From NCBI GenBank assembly GCA_001580565.1, contig LRBF01000003.1:1-40850 (forward strand): 40,850 nucleotides of DNA, written 5' to 3'. The stretch is from Caballeronia megalochromosomata. GTDB taxonomy: Bacteria > Pseudomonadota > Gammaproteobacteria > Burkholderiales > Burkholderiaceae. The position numbers were made by a program, and so were the translations under genes. This document shows, piece by piece, positions 9,052-17,260 of the stretch. The notes under the pieces are model-generated. The model searched no databases, had not been told where the DNA came from, and saw only the letters and a program-made list of their open reading frames with translations. Every line of letters begins with the position of its first letter. Position 1 is the first letter of the stretch.

Positions 9052-9482
9052 TTTCGTCTCCGGTGTTTCCAGCATGGGCTCCCCTTTTGAACTGTCATTC
9101 CTCTGACGGGTGATGCCGAGTGACCCCATTGTCAGCAGCCAAAAGTGTCCCCGCATAGCATCATTTTTTGCGATGAGTGATGCCGAAATTAGATCGGGTG
9201 GGTATACCCGGCGCGTCGAACCCGGTGAAAAGGCGTACGCAGTGCGCACGGATGCGCGGCGCATGCGCACTAAAAATTCGCTCGCTGGTGGCCAAATTCG
9301 GTGCTATCCCGCGCGTTTTTTGTTCCGCAAGAATCTGTCGCATCCGGGGCGAATCGCAATTGCCGATGCCTGCGGGCATCGGGCGAGACCTCATGGGAGG
9401 CTGGCGTCGGAATATCGGCAGCTTGATTCGTCATCCTTATCGATTGAGACGTTTCCGTTCAAACTCATACAACAGGAAAGCC
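9052..9482. other. Divergent intergenic region, binding-protein operon / porin
   Basis: No gene supported. It should hold the promoters of the minus-strand ABC operon and of the porin. A perfect 10-bp palindrome GGGTATACCC lies at 9200-9209. An 8-bp-stem hairpin (CCGATGCC / GGCATCGG, loop TGCG) lies at 9363-9382 without a following T-run. Either could be an operator or an mRNA structure; neither resembles the other repeated motifs of this window. Confidence 0.4.
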
Positions 9483-10610
9483 ATGAAACGACGTTTGTTG
9501 GTCATCGCCGCAAGCGCGCTGTGCGCCCAGAGTGCCTTCGCCCAGAGCAGCGTGACGCTCTATGGACTGGTTTCGACAGGCATCGTCTATGCGAACAACC
9601 AGCGCGGCGCCGACAAGCAGGGACACTCGACCTGGCAGTTCGCGAGCGGTCCGATGCAGACGCCGCGCTGGGGCATGAAGGGCACCGAAGACCTGGGCGG
9701 CGGCGTGAAAGCGATCTTCACGCTGGAGAGCGGCTACAACATCGGCAACGGCACGCTGTCGCAAGGCGGACGCGAATTCGGGCGGCAGGCATTCGTCGGG
9801 CTGTCGTCGAATACGCTCGGCACGATCACCTTCGGGCGTCAATACGACGAGGCGGTCACACTGTGCATGTTCGAATCGGCGTGCCAGTTCGCGGCGTACG
9901 GCGCGCATATCGGCGACAGCGACAACGTCTTCGACACCTTCCGCATCAACAACGCCGTGCAGTACAAGACCATCGACTACGGCGGCTTTCAGGCGGAAGC
10001 GCTGTATGGTTTCTCGAATCGCGCGGGCGGCTTCTCCGACAACAACGCGTACAGCGCGGCCGTTCAATACCGCAGAGGCCCGTTGTCACTGGGTGCGGCG
10101 TTCCTGCTCGTCAACGAGCCAAACGATCCAAACAACCCGAACGGCGCGGTGGTCGGCGATTATGGTTTCACGTCGCCTTTCATCACCAATCCGGCGACGG
10201 GCGCGGGCGTGCGCAGGCAAACGATGTTCGGCGCGGGTGGCGCGTACGCGTTCGGAACCGCAAGCGCGTCGTTCCTCTATACGAACGCGCGCTTCGACTA
10301 TCTCGATGAATCGCGATTGACGTTGCAGAACTTCGAGCTCTCGTTGACGGACTATGTGTTGCCCGATCTGCTGCTCGGTGCAGCGTACATCTACACGACC
10401 GGCCAGTATCATCCGCAGGACGTGTCGCCCGCGTGGCATCAGGTGAATGTGGGCGCGAACTACTTCCTCAGCAAGCGAACGGACCTGTTTCTCGTCGGCG
10501 TCTATCAGCATGCGGCGAAGGACGCGCCGTATGCGCAGATCTACACGCTGTCGCCATCGACGACGAAGACGCAAGTGTCCGCTGTCGTCGGGTTGAGGCA
10601 TCGGTGGTAG
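9483..10610 (+). CDS. Outer-membrane porin (Gram-negative porin, OmpC-like)
   Basis: Porin of 375 aa forming a trimeric beta-barrel in the outer membrane. It has a signal peptide of 20 residues ending AFA before QSSVTLYGLVSTGI, the usual first strand of Burkholderia porins. Also visible are TPRWGMKGTEDLGGG, FGRQAFVGLSS..GTITFGRQYDE (constriction and strand signatures) and a C-terminal strand ending in RHRW with the aromatic terminal residue needed for barrel assembly. The start at 9483 follows AGGAAAG; the longer ORF from 9177 adds non-signal residues. It is divergent from the ABC importer and may supply the same ligand across the outer membrane. Confidence 0.93.
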   Translation: MKRRLLVIAASALCAQSAFAQSSVTLYGLVSTGIVYANNQRGADKQGHSTWQFASGPMQTPRWGMKGTEDLGGGVKAIFTLESGYNIGNGTLSQGGREFGRQAFVGLSSNTLGTITFGRQYDEAVTLCMFESACQFAAYGAHIGDSDNVFDTFRINNAVQYKTIDYGGFQAEALYGFSNRAGGFSDNNAYSAAVQYRRGPLSLGAAFLLVNEPNDPNNPNGAVVGDYGFTSPFITNPATGAGVRRQTMFGAGGAYAFGTASASFLYTNARFDYLDESRLTLQNFELSLTDYVLPDLLLGAAYIYTTGQYHPQDVSPAWHQVNVGANYFLSKRTDLFLVGVYQHAAKDAPYAQIYTLSPSTTKTQVSAVVGLRHRW

Positions 10611-10773
10611 AGCGTCGATGACGACGTTCCCCTAAAGTCCCGTTTCACGATGCCGTTACTTAGGAAGAACGCCGAGGATGGGCCACCGCTTTTCGGGTCT
10701 CCGGAACGTTCGAAATCCACGTTGGACTTTTCATTCCCTTGCCGCGAGTGCAAGTCAAATCACCAGAATAAGT

Positions 10774-11523
10774 ATGAAGCTCGTCGTTGCGGTATCTGCA
10801 CTTACAATCGTTTTGGCCGGATGCGGCGGAGGTGGGGGCGGAGGTGGATCGGATAACACGCCAGCCGCGCCAGAAGCAAATGCCGCCCAAGGCCTCTACT
10901 CGGGAACCGATGCAAACAGCAACGTCATAGGCGGAGTCGTGCTCGACACAGGCGCCTTCTATTTCGTGTACGCGAACACCACGACGAACGCGCTGGGATT
11001 GGTACAGGGCTCGGCTTCCGCGTCTCACGGGACGTTTCAGTCCGACAATGCGCGCACCTTCGACATCAGCGGCAAGGGCGCGAGCGATACACCGGTTCTC
11101 GCGGGTTACAACGAGAAGAACAGTGTCCAGGGCGTGACCTACACGAGCACGGCGAAGCAGGCCAGCGTCAAGTTCAATGTGCTTTACGACGCCAACTATG
11201 AACGCCCGATTTCGCTGTCTTCCGTCGCCGGGACATATTCGGGCGCGGCCGGATCGACGAAGGGCGGAGAGTCTGCGACGTTCACCATCGGCCAGGACGG
11301 CGCAATCAAAGGCGCGGGGCTGAGCGGATGTACGTTCAGTGGAACGGCGACCCCTCACGGAAACAAGAACGTGCTCGACGCCACGATCACGTTCGGACCC
11401 GCTCCTTGCCTTTATCCGGGCGCAACGCTTACGGGCGTCGTGTTTCTCAGCAACAGCGAAGTGCTGGCGGCGCTGACGTTGCCTGACCGGTCGGATGCGT
11501 TTGTTGCAGCCGGTACGAAATAA
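10774..11523 (+). CDS. Predicted lipoprotein of unknown function
   Basis: Protein of 249 aa with a short hydrophobic signal and lipobox V-L-A-G-C at residues 15-19, followed by a run of eight glycines. It should be lipid-anchored, probably in the outer membrane. Two halves each contain a similar G-x-YSG strand pattern (AQGLYSGTDANS and VAGTYSGAAGS), which suggests an internal duplicated beta domain. The ATG at 10774 places the signal correctly; the ORF extension upstream to 10678 does not. It follows the porin by 163 bp in the same direction. I know no function for this family. Confidence 0.7.
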   Translation: MKLVVAVSALTIVLAGCGGGGGGGGSDNTPAAPEANAAQGLYSGTDANSNVIGGVVLDTGAFYFVYANTTTNALGLVQGSASASHGTFQSDNARTFDISGKGASDTPVLAGYNEKNSVQGVTYTSTAKQASVKFNVLYDANYERPISLSSVAGTYSGAAGSTKGGESATFTIGQDGAIKGAGLSGCTFSGTATPHGNKNVLDATITFGPAPCLYPGATLTGVVFLSNSEVLAALTLPDRSDAFVAAGTK

Positions 11524-11530
11524 GGTACGA

Positions 11531-11561
11531 GGGCGCTTGAGCCAATCGCTGCACAGCGCCC
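11531..11561 (+). terminator. Possible transcription-termination hairpin after lipoprotein
   Basis: GGGCGCT at 11531-11537 pairs perfectly with AGCGCCC at 11555-11561 across a 17-nt loop, directly after the lipoprotein stop. No T-run follows, so it is at best a weak terminator or an mRNA-end structure. Confidence 0.3.
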
Positions 11562-11697
11562 CGCTCCAAGTACCCCGCGTTCCACTTCCGAGAGCTCGAT
11601 GGATCAGATGCCGGCGCCTTGGTTTGGCACCTCAGGCTGCTGGCGCCTGCCCTTTGGCTGTTGATTCACGGGATGGACCGTTAGTTGCATTGAACGT

Positions 11698-11982
11698 ATG
11701 TCTGTTGTTGCGCGGATCAGATGGTTACCGGGCCGGGAAATCCAGTCGCAGGCGGCCGAAGCGTCCGGGCGGTCGGAAGTGCAAAACTTGCGCGCGAATT
11801 GTGCGGCCCGAGAAAAGGCTTCGGATGAGCGGCTGTCTGATATCCACTTCGGCAGATAACGCCCCTTCGACTGGCCTGAGGCCGAGGCAATAACACACGA
11901 CGCTATGCGCGAAGAGACGATTTCCGCCCACCCACTCAACCGTCGAACAGACGCATGTTCTGACGTTTTATCGCGGCATTGA
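11698..11982 (+). pseudogene. Possible decayed small ORF
   Basis: An ATG at 11698 opens 53 codons rich in E, A, R and S with coding-like composition. They end at TAA 11857-11859, and the same frame continues for 40 further codons to 11982. The two parts read like one interrupted soluble helical protein. I do not recognise it, there is no good Shine-Dalgarno, and it may be chance. The rest of the 11524-12056 gap holds nothing else I can support. Confidence 0.25.
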
Positions 11983-12056
11983 TGCGGTGTCGGCGCACGC
12001 ATACTGAACGCCATAGATGTTCCGACACATTATTTTCGCGACCGGACGAGGTGAAT

Positions 12057-12230
12057 ATGGCTTTGCTTGAATTCCTTGGCACGATGGTGTTCGTCGCAAT
12101 CGCATTGCTCTCGCTAGTGGCGGTGTTGGATATTTTCGTACCGCGCCGAATTCCTGCCTTGAGCGCGCGACGCTCGTCTAATCAGTTGCGCGCACGCAAG
12201 CTCGCAAAGGCGAACACGCGCGTGCAGTGA
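12057..12230 (+). CDS. Small single-span membrane protein
   Basis: ORF of 57 aa: a hydrophobic segment at about residues 4-27 followed by a basic tail (PRR..RRSS..RARKLAK), predicting one helix with a cytoplasmic C-terminus. A Shine-Dalgarno-like GAGGTGA precedes the ATG at 12057, and a convincing terminator follows 26 bp after the stop. These flanks make it likely to be a real, separately transcribed gene. I recognise no family. Confidence 0.5.
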   Translation: MALLEFLGTMVFVAIALLSLVAVLDIFVPRRIPALSARRSSNQLRARKLAKANTRVQ

Positions 12231-12256
12231 TCCGGAAGCAGTTCGTCACAACAAGA

Positions 12257-12284
12257 AGCGGATCGGTTCTCCGCTCTCTTTTTT
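12257..12284 (+). terminator. Rho-independent terminator
   Basis: Stem AGCGGA / TCCGCT with a 7-nt loop, followed by CTC and six T. It lies just downstream of the small membrane-protein gene and is in the right orientation to end it. Confidence 0.65.
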
Positions 12285-12660
12285 AGCGCTGGTCCGTCGA
12301 GCGTCTGCTCATGGCCCTTTACGCAAGAGCATGACGATGGTGCGTGCTCTACGTCGATCGTCATCTATATTGGTCTGTCGTCAGCGGCATGCGACAGACG
12401 TGCATACCCGTTCTGTTGAGGCTTGATCGGGATGCGCGACGGGTTCCTCGGGCGACTTACGGCTCGGACTATCGCTTTTCTCAAAGGTCGATTGAGAGCA
12501 TCCGGATCGGAATGATGGTGCCGCGCGTCTAATGCGCCGAGAGCTTGTACTAACGCTCGTCGTATCAAACACTACATAACTCGTTCTAATCATTACGAAC
12601 CGGCTTTTGCGGCGATCCCAACGCTCAGGATCAGTGGCGCACACGATTCCTCGCTCCCGG

Positions 12661-12770
12661 TTGGCCGTTTCTCCGTGAAACAATTCCTCGAAGAGGGATG
12701 AAAAACGGCGGCCAAGCCTATGTCAGTAAGGCGTCAGCGGATTCAGCACCTATGCACTGATTGTTTCACG
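12661..12770. repeat. Nested inverted repeats
   Basis: TTGGCC-GTTT (12661-12670) faces AAAC-GGC-GGCCAA (12703-12715). A separate perfect 11-bp pair, CGTGAAACAAT (12674-12684) and ATTGTTTCACG (12760-12770), overlaps it. The two structures are mutually exclusive as RNA hairpins. Function unknown. Confidence 0.4.
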
Positions 12771-13674
12771 ACTTCGTCCGGTGAGGGGTCTGGCTCGCGC
12801 CGGTCAATTGGTTGCCGGCCGTTCTCACCGGGCCACTGGCTGCCAACTTGGACGACTCAACACGACCATGTGCGCTCGCAAAGTCTGCGTTGACCCCCAA
12901 TTGGACTATTAGAGGCGCAGCGAAGTCGCGGACGGACAGGCACCCTTTCAGCGCCGCAGCGTTTCGCATTCGCGTCAATTCGCTCCAGAGTGGGAAGACT
13001 CAGCCGCCGCATCTCTGATGCGCTCCTGTTCGCAGACAGGGGAAATGTAACGTCGATTTCGAGGGGGGCCGTCGCGTCGAATTCGCCAGGGCCGCTTCAT
13101 CAACGTGCGAAGCGAGTGCGTCCATGGCTCGGCATATTGTTGGGACTTGTTGTAGCTCTCATGCCTGATCGCGTCGTGCGAGGGAACCCCGCTTCGGCCT
13201 GGCAACGAGGGGGTGCTTCGCTACAGCGCGCCCGTCTCCCCAGTGCGAATTGGTTTGAAAATCGAATTTGGGCCATGTCGAACCGATCGCAAACGAACCA
13301 CACTTTTTTTGGCTGGCCGTCGCACGAAGAGATGATCCGATCCGTCTCGGAATCAATGCGTCGTGTCTCGCGATCAACTCCGGCAATCGACTCCGTGTGC
13401 TATCTCATGGAATGGCAAGGCCCCGCTTCGCGGTCTGCTACGCGCATATCTGCTTCGCGTTCTCAGCAGGCACAGCGCCATTTTGATCTTCGCGCTTCAT
13501 GAGTCGCGCGACGACTGAGCGATACCGTTCGATGAGAACTTGATTCCAATACGGCGTTTGAGAGCGAGCCAACTCGACCGCTTGTGCCATTGCATTGGCG
13601 GTCTTGAAAGGGGACTCTCTCATGCAGGGCACACTCGCCATCGTGAGCGTCGTCGACCGGAATCGCACCACAAC

Positions 13675-13693
13675 GTGTCCCAAGTAGGGACAC
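13675..13693. repeat. Candidate parS palindrome 1
   Basis: GTGTCCC-AAGTA-GGGACAC: two perfect 7-bp arms around a 5-bp centre. It is one of three related sites downstream of parB. Centromere function is inferred from the location and repetition. Confidence 0.55.
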
Positions 13694-14129
13694 CTACTGA
13701 ATCGCGCTTCAGAGACTTATAGGCCGAGCGGCGCGCCGCGGAATCTATGCATCCGTTTCACGGATCGTTTTCCGCCTTCGACTTCGTCTTGTCTTGTGGA
13801 ACGACAAGCCTTCACTTCTCGATCTGCTAACGAGCGCATCTGCTTCGCCTACTCCACTGGGTCCACGCCATTTCGATCACCACTGGTCGTGAGTCGCGCG
13901 GCGAACGGCCGCTTCCATCCGGTAGGGGCAAATGCGGGATTTGAGACCGAGACCGCCCGACTGGATTGCGGTATTTCGTCAGTCGTTAAGAGAGGTCGAA
14001 TCACTCAGAGCGGGTTCATAACAGTGATAGCGACCGGATTCTGCCGCAGCGTCGACTGTTGAGAATAAGCGACTATCTCGTAGAACGCGTTCGATATGAT
14101 GAGAAACATCGACTCGACGTTGCCGCGAA

Positions 14130-14148
14130 GCGTCCCAACTAGGGACAC
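14130..14148. repeat. Candidate parS palindrome 2
   Basis: GCGTCCC-AACTA-GGGACAC: the same site with one arm mismatch, 455 bp from site 1 and sharing about 22 bp of following sequence with it. Confidence 0.5.
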
Positions 14149-14183
14149 TCTGCTGAGTCGTGTTTAGAGATCCGTCGGGTGAC

Positions 14184-14210
14184 GCGAGTGTCCCAAGTTG
14201 AGACACTCGC
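14184..14210. repeat. Candidate parS palindrome 3
   Basis: GCGAGTGTC and GACACTCGC form perfect 9-bp arms around CCAAGTTGA. Its core GTGTCCCAAGTTGAGACAC matches sites 1 and 2 and gives the longest symmetry of the three. It ends 84 bp from the parB stop. Confidence 0.6.
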
Positions 14211-14293
14211 ATGGGGAGTTGGGAAGGATTGTTGGCCGTTCAGATCAATCAGCCGGAGAAAACGATGTCGCTTGAACAAACGTTCTGACCGAC

Positions 14294-15265
14294 CTAACCG
14301 TTGTCCGCGAACAAATGCGTGACCAAATCCCTGATTTGTCTTTCCTTGTCCGCCGTCAGCATTCCAGCCTTGATTTTGACCGTCAGCCCCATTGAATCCT
14401 TCGTGATCGATCCGGCCTGCGACCCGCCCGCAAATATCTTGTCGATACTGCGATCGCTAACGACTGCCGCTGGTTTGCCCTGATCATCCAGAGCCTGTTT
14501 GATCGCACGTCCGAATTTCGACTGTTCCAAATCGCCCGCCACCACTCGCGCCCAGAGACCCCTCGCGATGTCGAATGCAGCACCGTTACGGCCGCGCAAT
14601 ACGGAAACCACGTTCTCCGCGGCGGTCGCGCCAAGCAAGCGGGGTTGCACATCCAAATCCTGGACGACAAAATCGGGCAATTCGCCGAACGACAAATATC
14701 GATAGAGTTCCGACCGAGAAATCCCCAACGCTTCCGCCATCCTCTTGCGGTTCGGAAACTCCTTTTCGGTCCGTCGAATCGATCGCGAAATCTCGTAGTC
14801 ACACAGATCCTCGCGCGCTACATTCTCCACCAGCGCAAGCATCGCCATCTCTTCATCCGAGAGGTCGACGACCAAGACCTTGATCGATTCCTTTCCGATC
14901 ATCTTGTGCGCGCGCCATCGACGCTCGCCCGCCACGATCTGAAACCCTGCTCCGACACGACGGACAACGATCGGCTGAACGAGTCCAGCTTCCCGAATCG
15001 ACTCGGCCAGTTGAACCAGCTTTGCGTCGTTGAACACCTGGCGCGGCTGCCACGGATTCGGAATAATTTCCGAGACTGGAGCCTCCGACGCAGGACCCGC
15101 GTGCTCGAGCTGAGCAATGCGCTGTTGCGCAGCGGCGAGCGCCGCCGCCATCCCCGGCGCAGTCCGCGGACTTGCGGCCTTCTCTTGCTGCGGATCGAGC
15201 TGAATGTCTTTCGCCGCCCGAACTTCTGCGGTCTTGCTCATCATGCGGTCGCGAAGGCTGCTCAT
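14294..15265 (-). CDS. parB: ParB partition protein
   Basis: Centromere-binding CTPase-type partition protein of 323 aa. The N-terminal ParB/Spo0J domain shows IIPNPWQPRQVFND, then GERRWRAHKMIG and ALVENVAREDL (CTP-binding and clamp motifs). An HTH follows (KRMAEALGISRSELYRYLSFGELP). The start at 15265 overlaps the parA stop as ATGA and has GGAGGGCAGGACA before it, so it is preferred to 15280. Three palindromes beyond its 3' end are the likely binding sites. The protein differs clearly in length and N-terminus from a primary-chromosome ParB, which fits a secondary replicon. Confidence 0.93.
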   Translation of the reverse strand: MSSLRDRMMSKTAEVRAAKDIQLDPQQEKAASPRTAPGMAAALAAAQQRIAQLEHAGPASEAPVSEIIPNPWQPRQVFNDAKLVQLAESIREAGLVQPIVVRRVGAGFQIVAGERRWRAHKMIGKESIKVLVVDLSDEEMAMLALVENVAREDLCDYEISRSIRRTEKEFPNRKRMAEALGISRSELYRYLSFGELPDFVVQDLDVQPRLLGATAAENVVSVLRGRNGAAFDIARGLWARVVAGDLEQSKFGRAIKQALDDQGKPAAVVSDRSIDKIFAGGSQAGSITKDSMGLTVKIKAGMLTADKERQIRDLVTHLFADNG

Positions 15266-16470
15266 TGTCCTGCCCTCCATTGGGCGACATACTGGTCATC
15301 GATCCATTTGCAGTAGTCCACCATCGGTTGCTTTACACGCGCCAAGGTTTTCGCCACCGTCTCGGCACGCGAAAGGTCGAACACTGTCGAGAACGCCAAC
15401 GCGCCGTTGCTCATAACGGAACTGGCCGGGATTTCGGTGGTATGCAGCCAGTCGCCGTAAGCTCGCTGGGACCAGGAGCGTACGACCGGCGCAGACGACG
15501 TACTGCCGTAGTCCACTCGGGAGAGAAGCACCGAGACGAAATCGTAGGTTTTGTCGACCTCGTGCTCCACAAACCCATTCGCGACTTCTGCGAACAGCGA
15601 CCAGAACGACACTGAAGAAATAAAGTCGAGACTTTCGGGCACGAGCGGCATCACCATCGAATCGGCAGCCATCAACCCGTTGAGCGTCATATAAGAGAGC
15701 GACGGCGCGGTGTCCAGAATGATGTAATCGTATTGCGCGCGCAGCGGTTCAATGCCTTTGCGCAGCACTGACCAGAACTCGAAGTTTGCGTTCGTCTTCT
15801 GAGCGGTAGGCAGATGGAATTCGGCGTCGTGCAAATAATTGTGTGCCGGGATCACGTCGAGACCGTCCCAATAGGTAGTCTGTACTTTCGACGTGAGGCC
15901 TCCTTCGATTTCCGGATCATAGATGTACGGCAGGACGGTATCCTCCCAAGTCAGATCCTTCTCGGCGTACAAGCCGCACAGCTCCGAAAGCGATGCTTGT
16001 GGGTCGAGGTCGATCATGAGAACCTTGCGTCCACGCAGACTCAGCCCTTGGCCGATGCACATCGACGTCGTCGTCTTGCACGAGCCACCCTTGAAGTTGG
16101 CCGTGATCAGAACGCGCCCCCGATGTTCACGCGTGCCTGTGACGAGCGGCGTCTGATAAATGTCCGAGACCTGCTGAACCCAGGTCCGCGCATCCTGCAG
16201 AGAGAAAATGCGCGCGCGCCCGGTCCCGTGCGTTTCGCCAGGGGGCAAGCCGCTGCCTTCCTTGGTTGCCAGATAGTTGATTTTCTGGCGGTCGATCCCG
16301 CACATGTCCGACAATTCACCGATCGTGAAGACGGGAGCAGTCTTTCGCGGTCGGGGCGCCAGGATCTGATCCCGCAGTTCGTTCGTCATGACCGACAAAC
16401 GTTCGGCGAACTCTCCGAGATTGGAGAGCTTCACCGTTCGATTAATCCCAGGCAGTTCACTCAAATTCAT
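15262..16470 (-). CDS. parA: ParA partition ATPase with N-terminal HTH
   Basis: Walker-type partition ATPase of 402 aa that moves replicon copies together with ParB. The deviant Walker A KGGSCKT spans 127-133 (signature K127, K132). The switch segment MIDLDPQASLSELCG follows at about 152-166, then DYIILDTAPSLSYMTLNG. About 110 residues precede the ATPase domain, including a MerR-like HTH (FTIGELSDMCGIDRQKINYL), as in type Ia ParA proteins that repress their own promoter. AGGAAG lies at suitable distance before 16470. It forms an operon with parB and is divergent from the initiator gene. Confidence 0.94.
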   Translation of the reverse strand: MNLSELPGINRTVKLSNLGEFAERLSVMTNELRDQILAPRPRKTAPVFTIGELSDMCGIDRQKINYLATKEGSGLPPGETHGTGRARIFSLQDARTWVQQVSDIYQTPLVTGTREHRGRVLITANFKGGSCKTTTSMCIGQGLSLRGRKVLMIDLDPQASLSELCGLYAEKDLTWEDTVLPYIYDPEIEGGLTSKVQTTYWDGLDVIPAHNYLHDAEFHLPTAQKTNANFEFWSVLRKGIEPLRAQYDYIILDTAPSLSYMTLNGLMAADSMVMPLVPESLDFISSVSFWSLFAEVANGFVEHEVDKTYDFVSVLLSRVDYGSTSSAPVVRSWSQRAYGDWLHTTEIPASSVMSNGALAFSTVFDLSRAETVAKTLARVKQPMVDYCKWIDDQYVAQWRAGQ

Positions 16471-16494
16471 TCTGGCGCTTCCTTATAAGTCCAC

Positions 16495-16816
16495 GGTGAG
16501 GTGTTTTCTCCACGCTCTGTGGCGTTTCCACGGTTTTGGTGTAACTAGATGTCGAACCGTAGAATACTCGCCGGAGCGACGAATGGCTATCGCTATCGAA
16601 GGAATATTGCAAGCGCAAAGTTGCGGTCTGAAAAAGGCCTTAACTTTCCGTGGCTTGCATGAACAGGTTTGAGCTATGCAAGAGCTTGTTGTGGACTGAT
16701 CAGTATGGCCGGGCCACCATCTGCCTGGCATGTCATCACAAAACACCTCACCTCAACAGTCACTCAAATGGCAGATCAACTGGCTCGCCGATCGCGTAGT
16801 CACAATTCGCCTCACC
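16495..16816. repeat. Outlying iterons (one direct, two inverted)
   Basis: GGTGAGGTGTTTTCTC lies at 16495-16510, next to the parA start. Inverted copies lie at 16737-16752 (reads GGTGAGGTGTTTTGTG on the minus strand) and 16801-16816 (GGTGAGGCGAATTGTG on the minus strand). Inverted copies away from the main array often serve initiator autoregulation or origin handcuffing; that role is inferred. Confidence 0.6.
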
Positions 16817-16994
16817 ACAACCGTCAACATTTCCGCTGCTTTGAACCGTAGAAGTGCGTCGAGTCGGTCCTGTGCAAGATCATCGCGCGCGTCCGTCTTT
16901 GATCGCGGTTGGTTGGATTTTTTGTTAACAACAGAACCTACCACCACTAACAGCAGTTCCAGATGCTTTCCAAATCAACGAGTTGCGCCAGCAA

Positions 16995-17181
16995 GGTGAG
17001 ATCTATTGTGATCGAAGTGATGTTGATTGAGCGCCAAGGTGCTGCGTTTACCCCGTCAGGGTGAGGCGAAATGGCGCCTGCGGTGAGACGTTTGGGCGGC
17101 GATGGTGAGGAAAATTGTGAAGCATTCCGGGAAAGGTGAGGTTTCCTGTGTCGACGTCTCCGTAAGGTGAGGTGCTTTGTG
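16995..17181 (+). repeat. Main iteron array
   Basis: Six direct copies start at 16995, 17060, 17082, 17104, 17135 and 17166. The best copies read GGTGAGGTGCTTTGTG, GGTGAGGTTTCCTGTG and GGTGAGGAAAATTGTG. The start-to-start steps are 65, 22, 22, 31 and 31 bp, so roughly two or three helical turns keep the copies on one face. The copies at 17060 and 17082 are degenerate in the TTGTG half. This is the expected binding array for the Rep_3 initiator encoded 80 bp downstream. Confidence 0.75.
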
Positions 17182-17260
17182 TTGACAGCTCACCTTGCAG
17201 ACGTTAACGTACCGCTCGACAGCACACCGGCATTGCGGCAGTGCTCAATGCGGAGGCGGA

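Larger units (their letters stand above)
13387..14175. repeat. Diverged direct duplication carrying decayed ORFs
   Basis: The block at about 13387-13715 resembles the block at about 13778-14175. Shared islands include TCTGCT..ATCTGCTTCGC, GCGCCATTT-GATC / ACGCCATTTCGATC, GAGTCGCGCG, and the palindrome plus about 22 bases after it (CTGA-TCG-G-TT-AGAGA). Differences are largely transitions with a roughly 64-bp length difference in the middle. On the minus strand the first copy encodes a short ORF (13438-13683, 81 aa, containing TPYWNQVLIERYRSVVARLMK) that is broken in the second copy. This indicates an old tandem duplication with loss of coding function. Confidence 0.55.
12285..14293. other. 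Two-kilobase gene-poor region beside parB
   Basis: No intact gene is supported. ORFs on both strands are short, overlap each other and match nothing I know. The region contains inverted repeats at 12661-12770, a diverged duplication at 13387-14175 and three related palindromes (13675, 14130, 14184). Together these suggest a centromere and decayed-sequence zone of the replicon. The longest plus ORF (12990-13502, 170 aa) has no recognisable domain. Confidence 0.5.
16471..17260. other. Origin of replication region (oriV) with parA promoter
   Basis: A 790-bp gene-free region between divergent parA and the initiator gene. It contains nine copies of a 16-bp iteron in two orientations, a T-rich segment with a TTGTTAACAA palindrome near 16917-16933 that could be the melting site, and an inverted repeat CTTGCAT / ATGCAAG (16654-16660 and 16676-16682) nearer parA that could be a ParA operator. 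I could not identify a convincing consensus DnaA box by eye. Confidence 0.75.

Noticed and set aside
9363..9382. CCGATGCC/GGCATCGG hairpin as terminator
   Set aside because: No T-run follows and it lies upstream of the porin, not after a gene. Left as an unexplained structure.
9177..9482. N-terminal extension of the porin (starts at 9177)
   Set aside because: It lacks a signal-like pattern, whereas the ATG at 9483 gives a normal 20-residue signal peptide and a Shine-Dalgarno.
11604..12014. 136-aa minus-strand ORF as transposase remnant
   Set aside because: I considered an insertion-sequence fragment, but no DDE or HTH motif, terminal repeat or target duplication is visible.
12667..12681. 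GTTTCTCCGTGAAAC as a chromosome-1-type parS site
   Set aside because: It has a wrong centre and extra length compared with the 14-bp GTTTCACGTGAAAC palindrome and occurs once. The three GTGTCCC palindromes fit better.
12990..13502. 170-aa plus-strand ORF as a gene
   Set aside because: No domain, no good Shine-Dalgarno, mixed composition, and it overlaps the diverged duplication and competing ORFs on the other strand.
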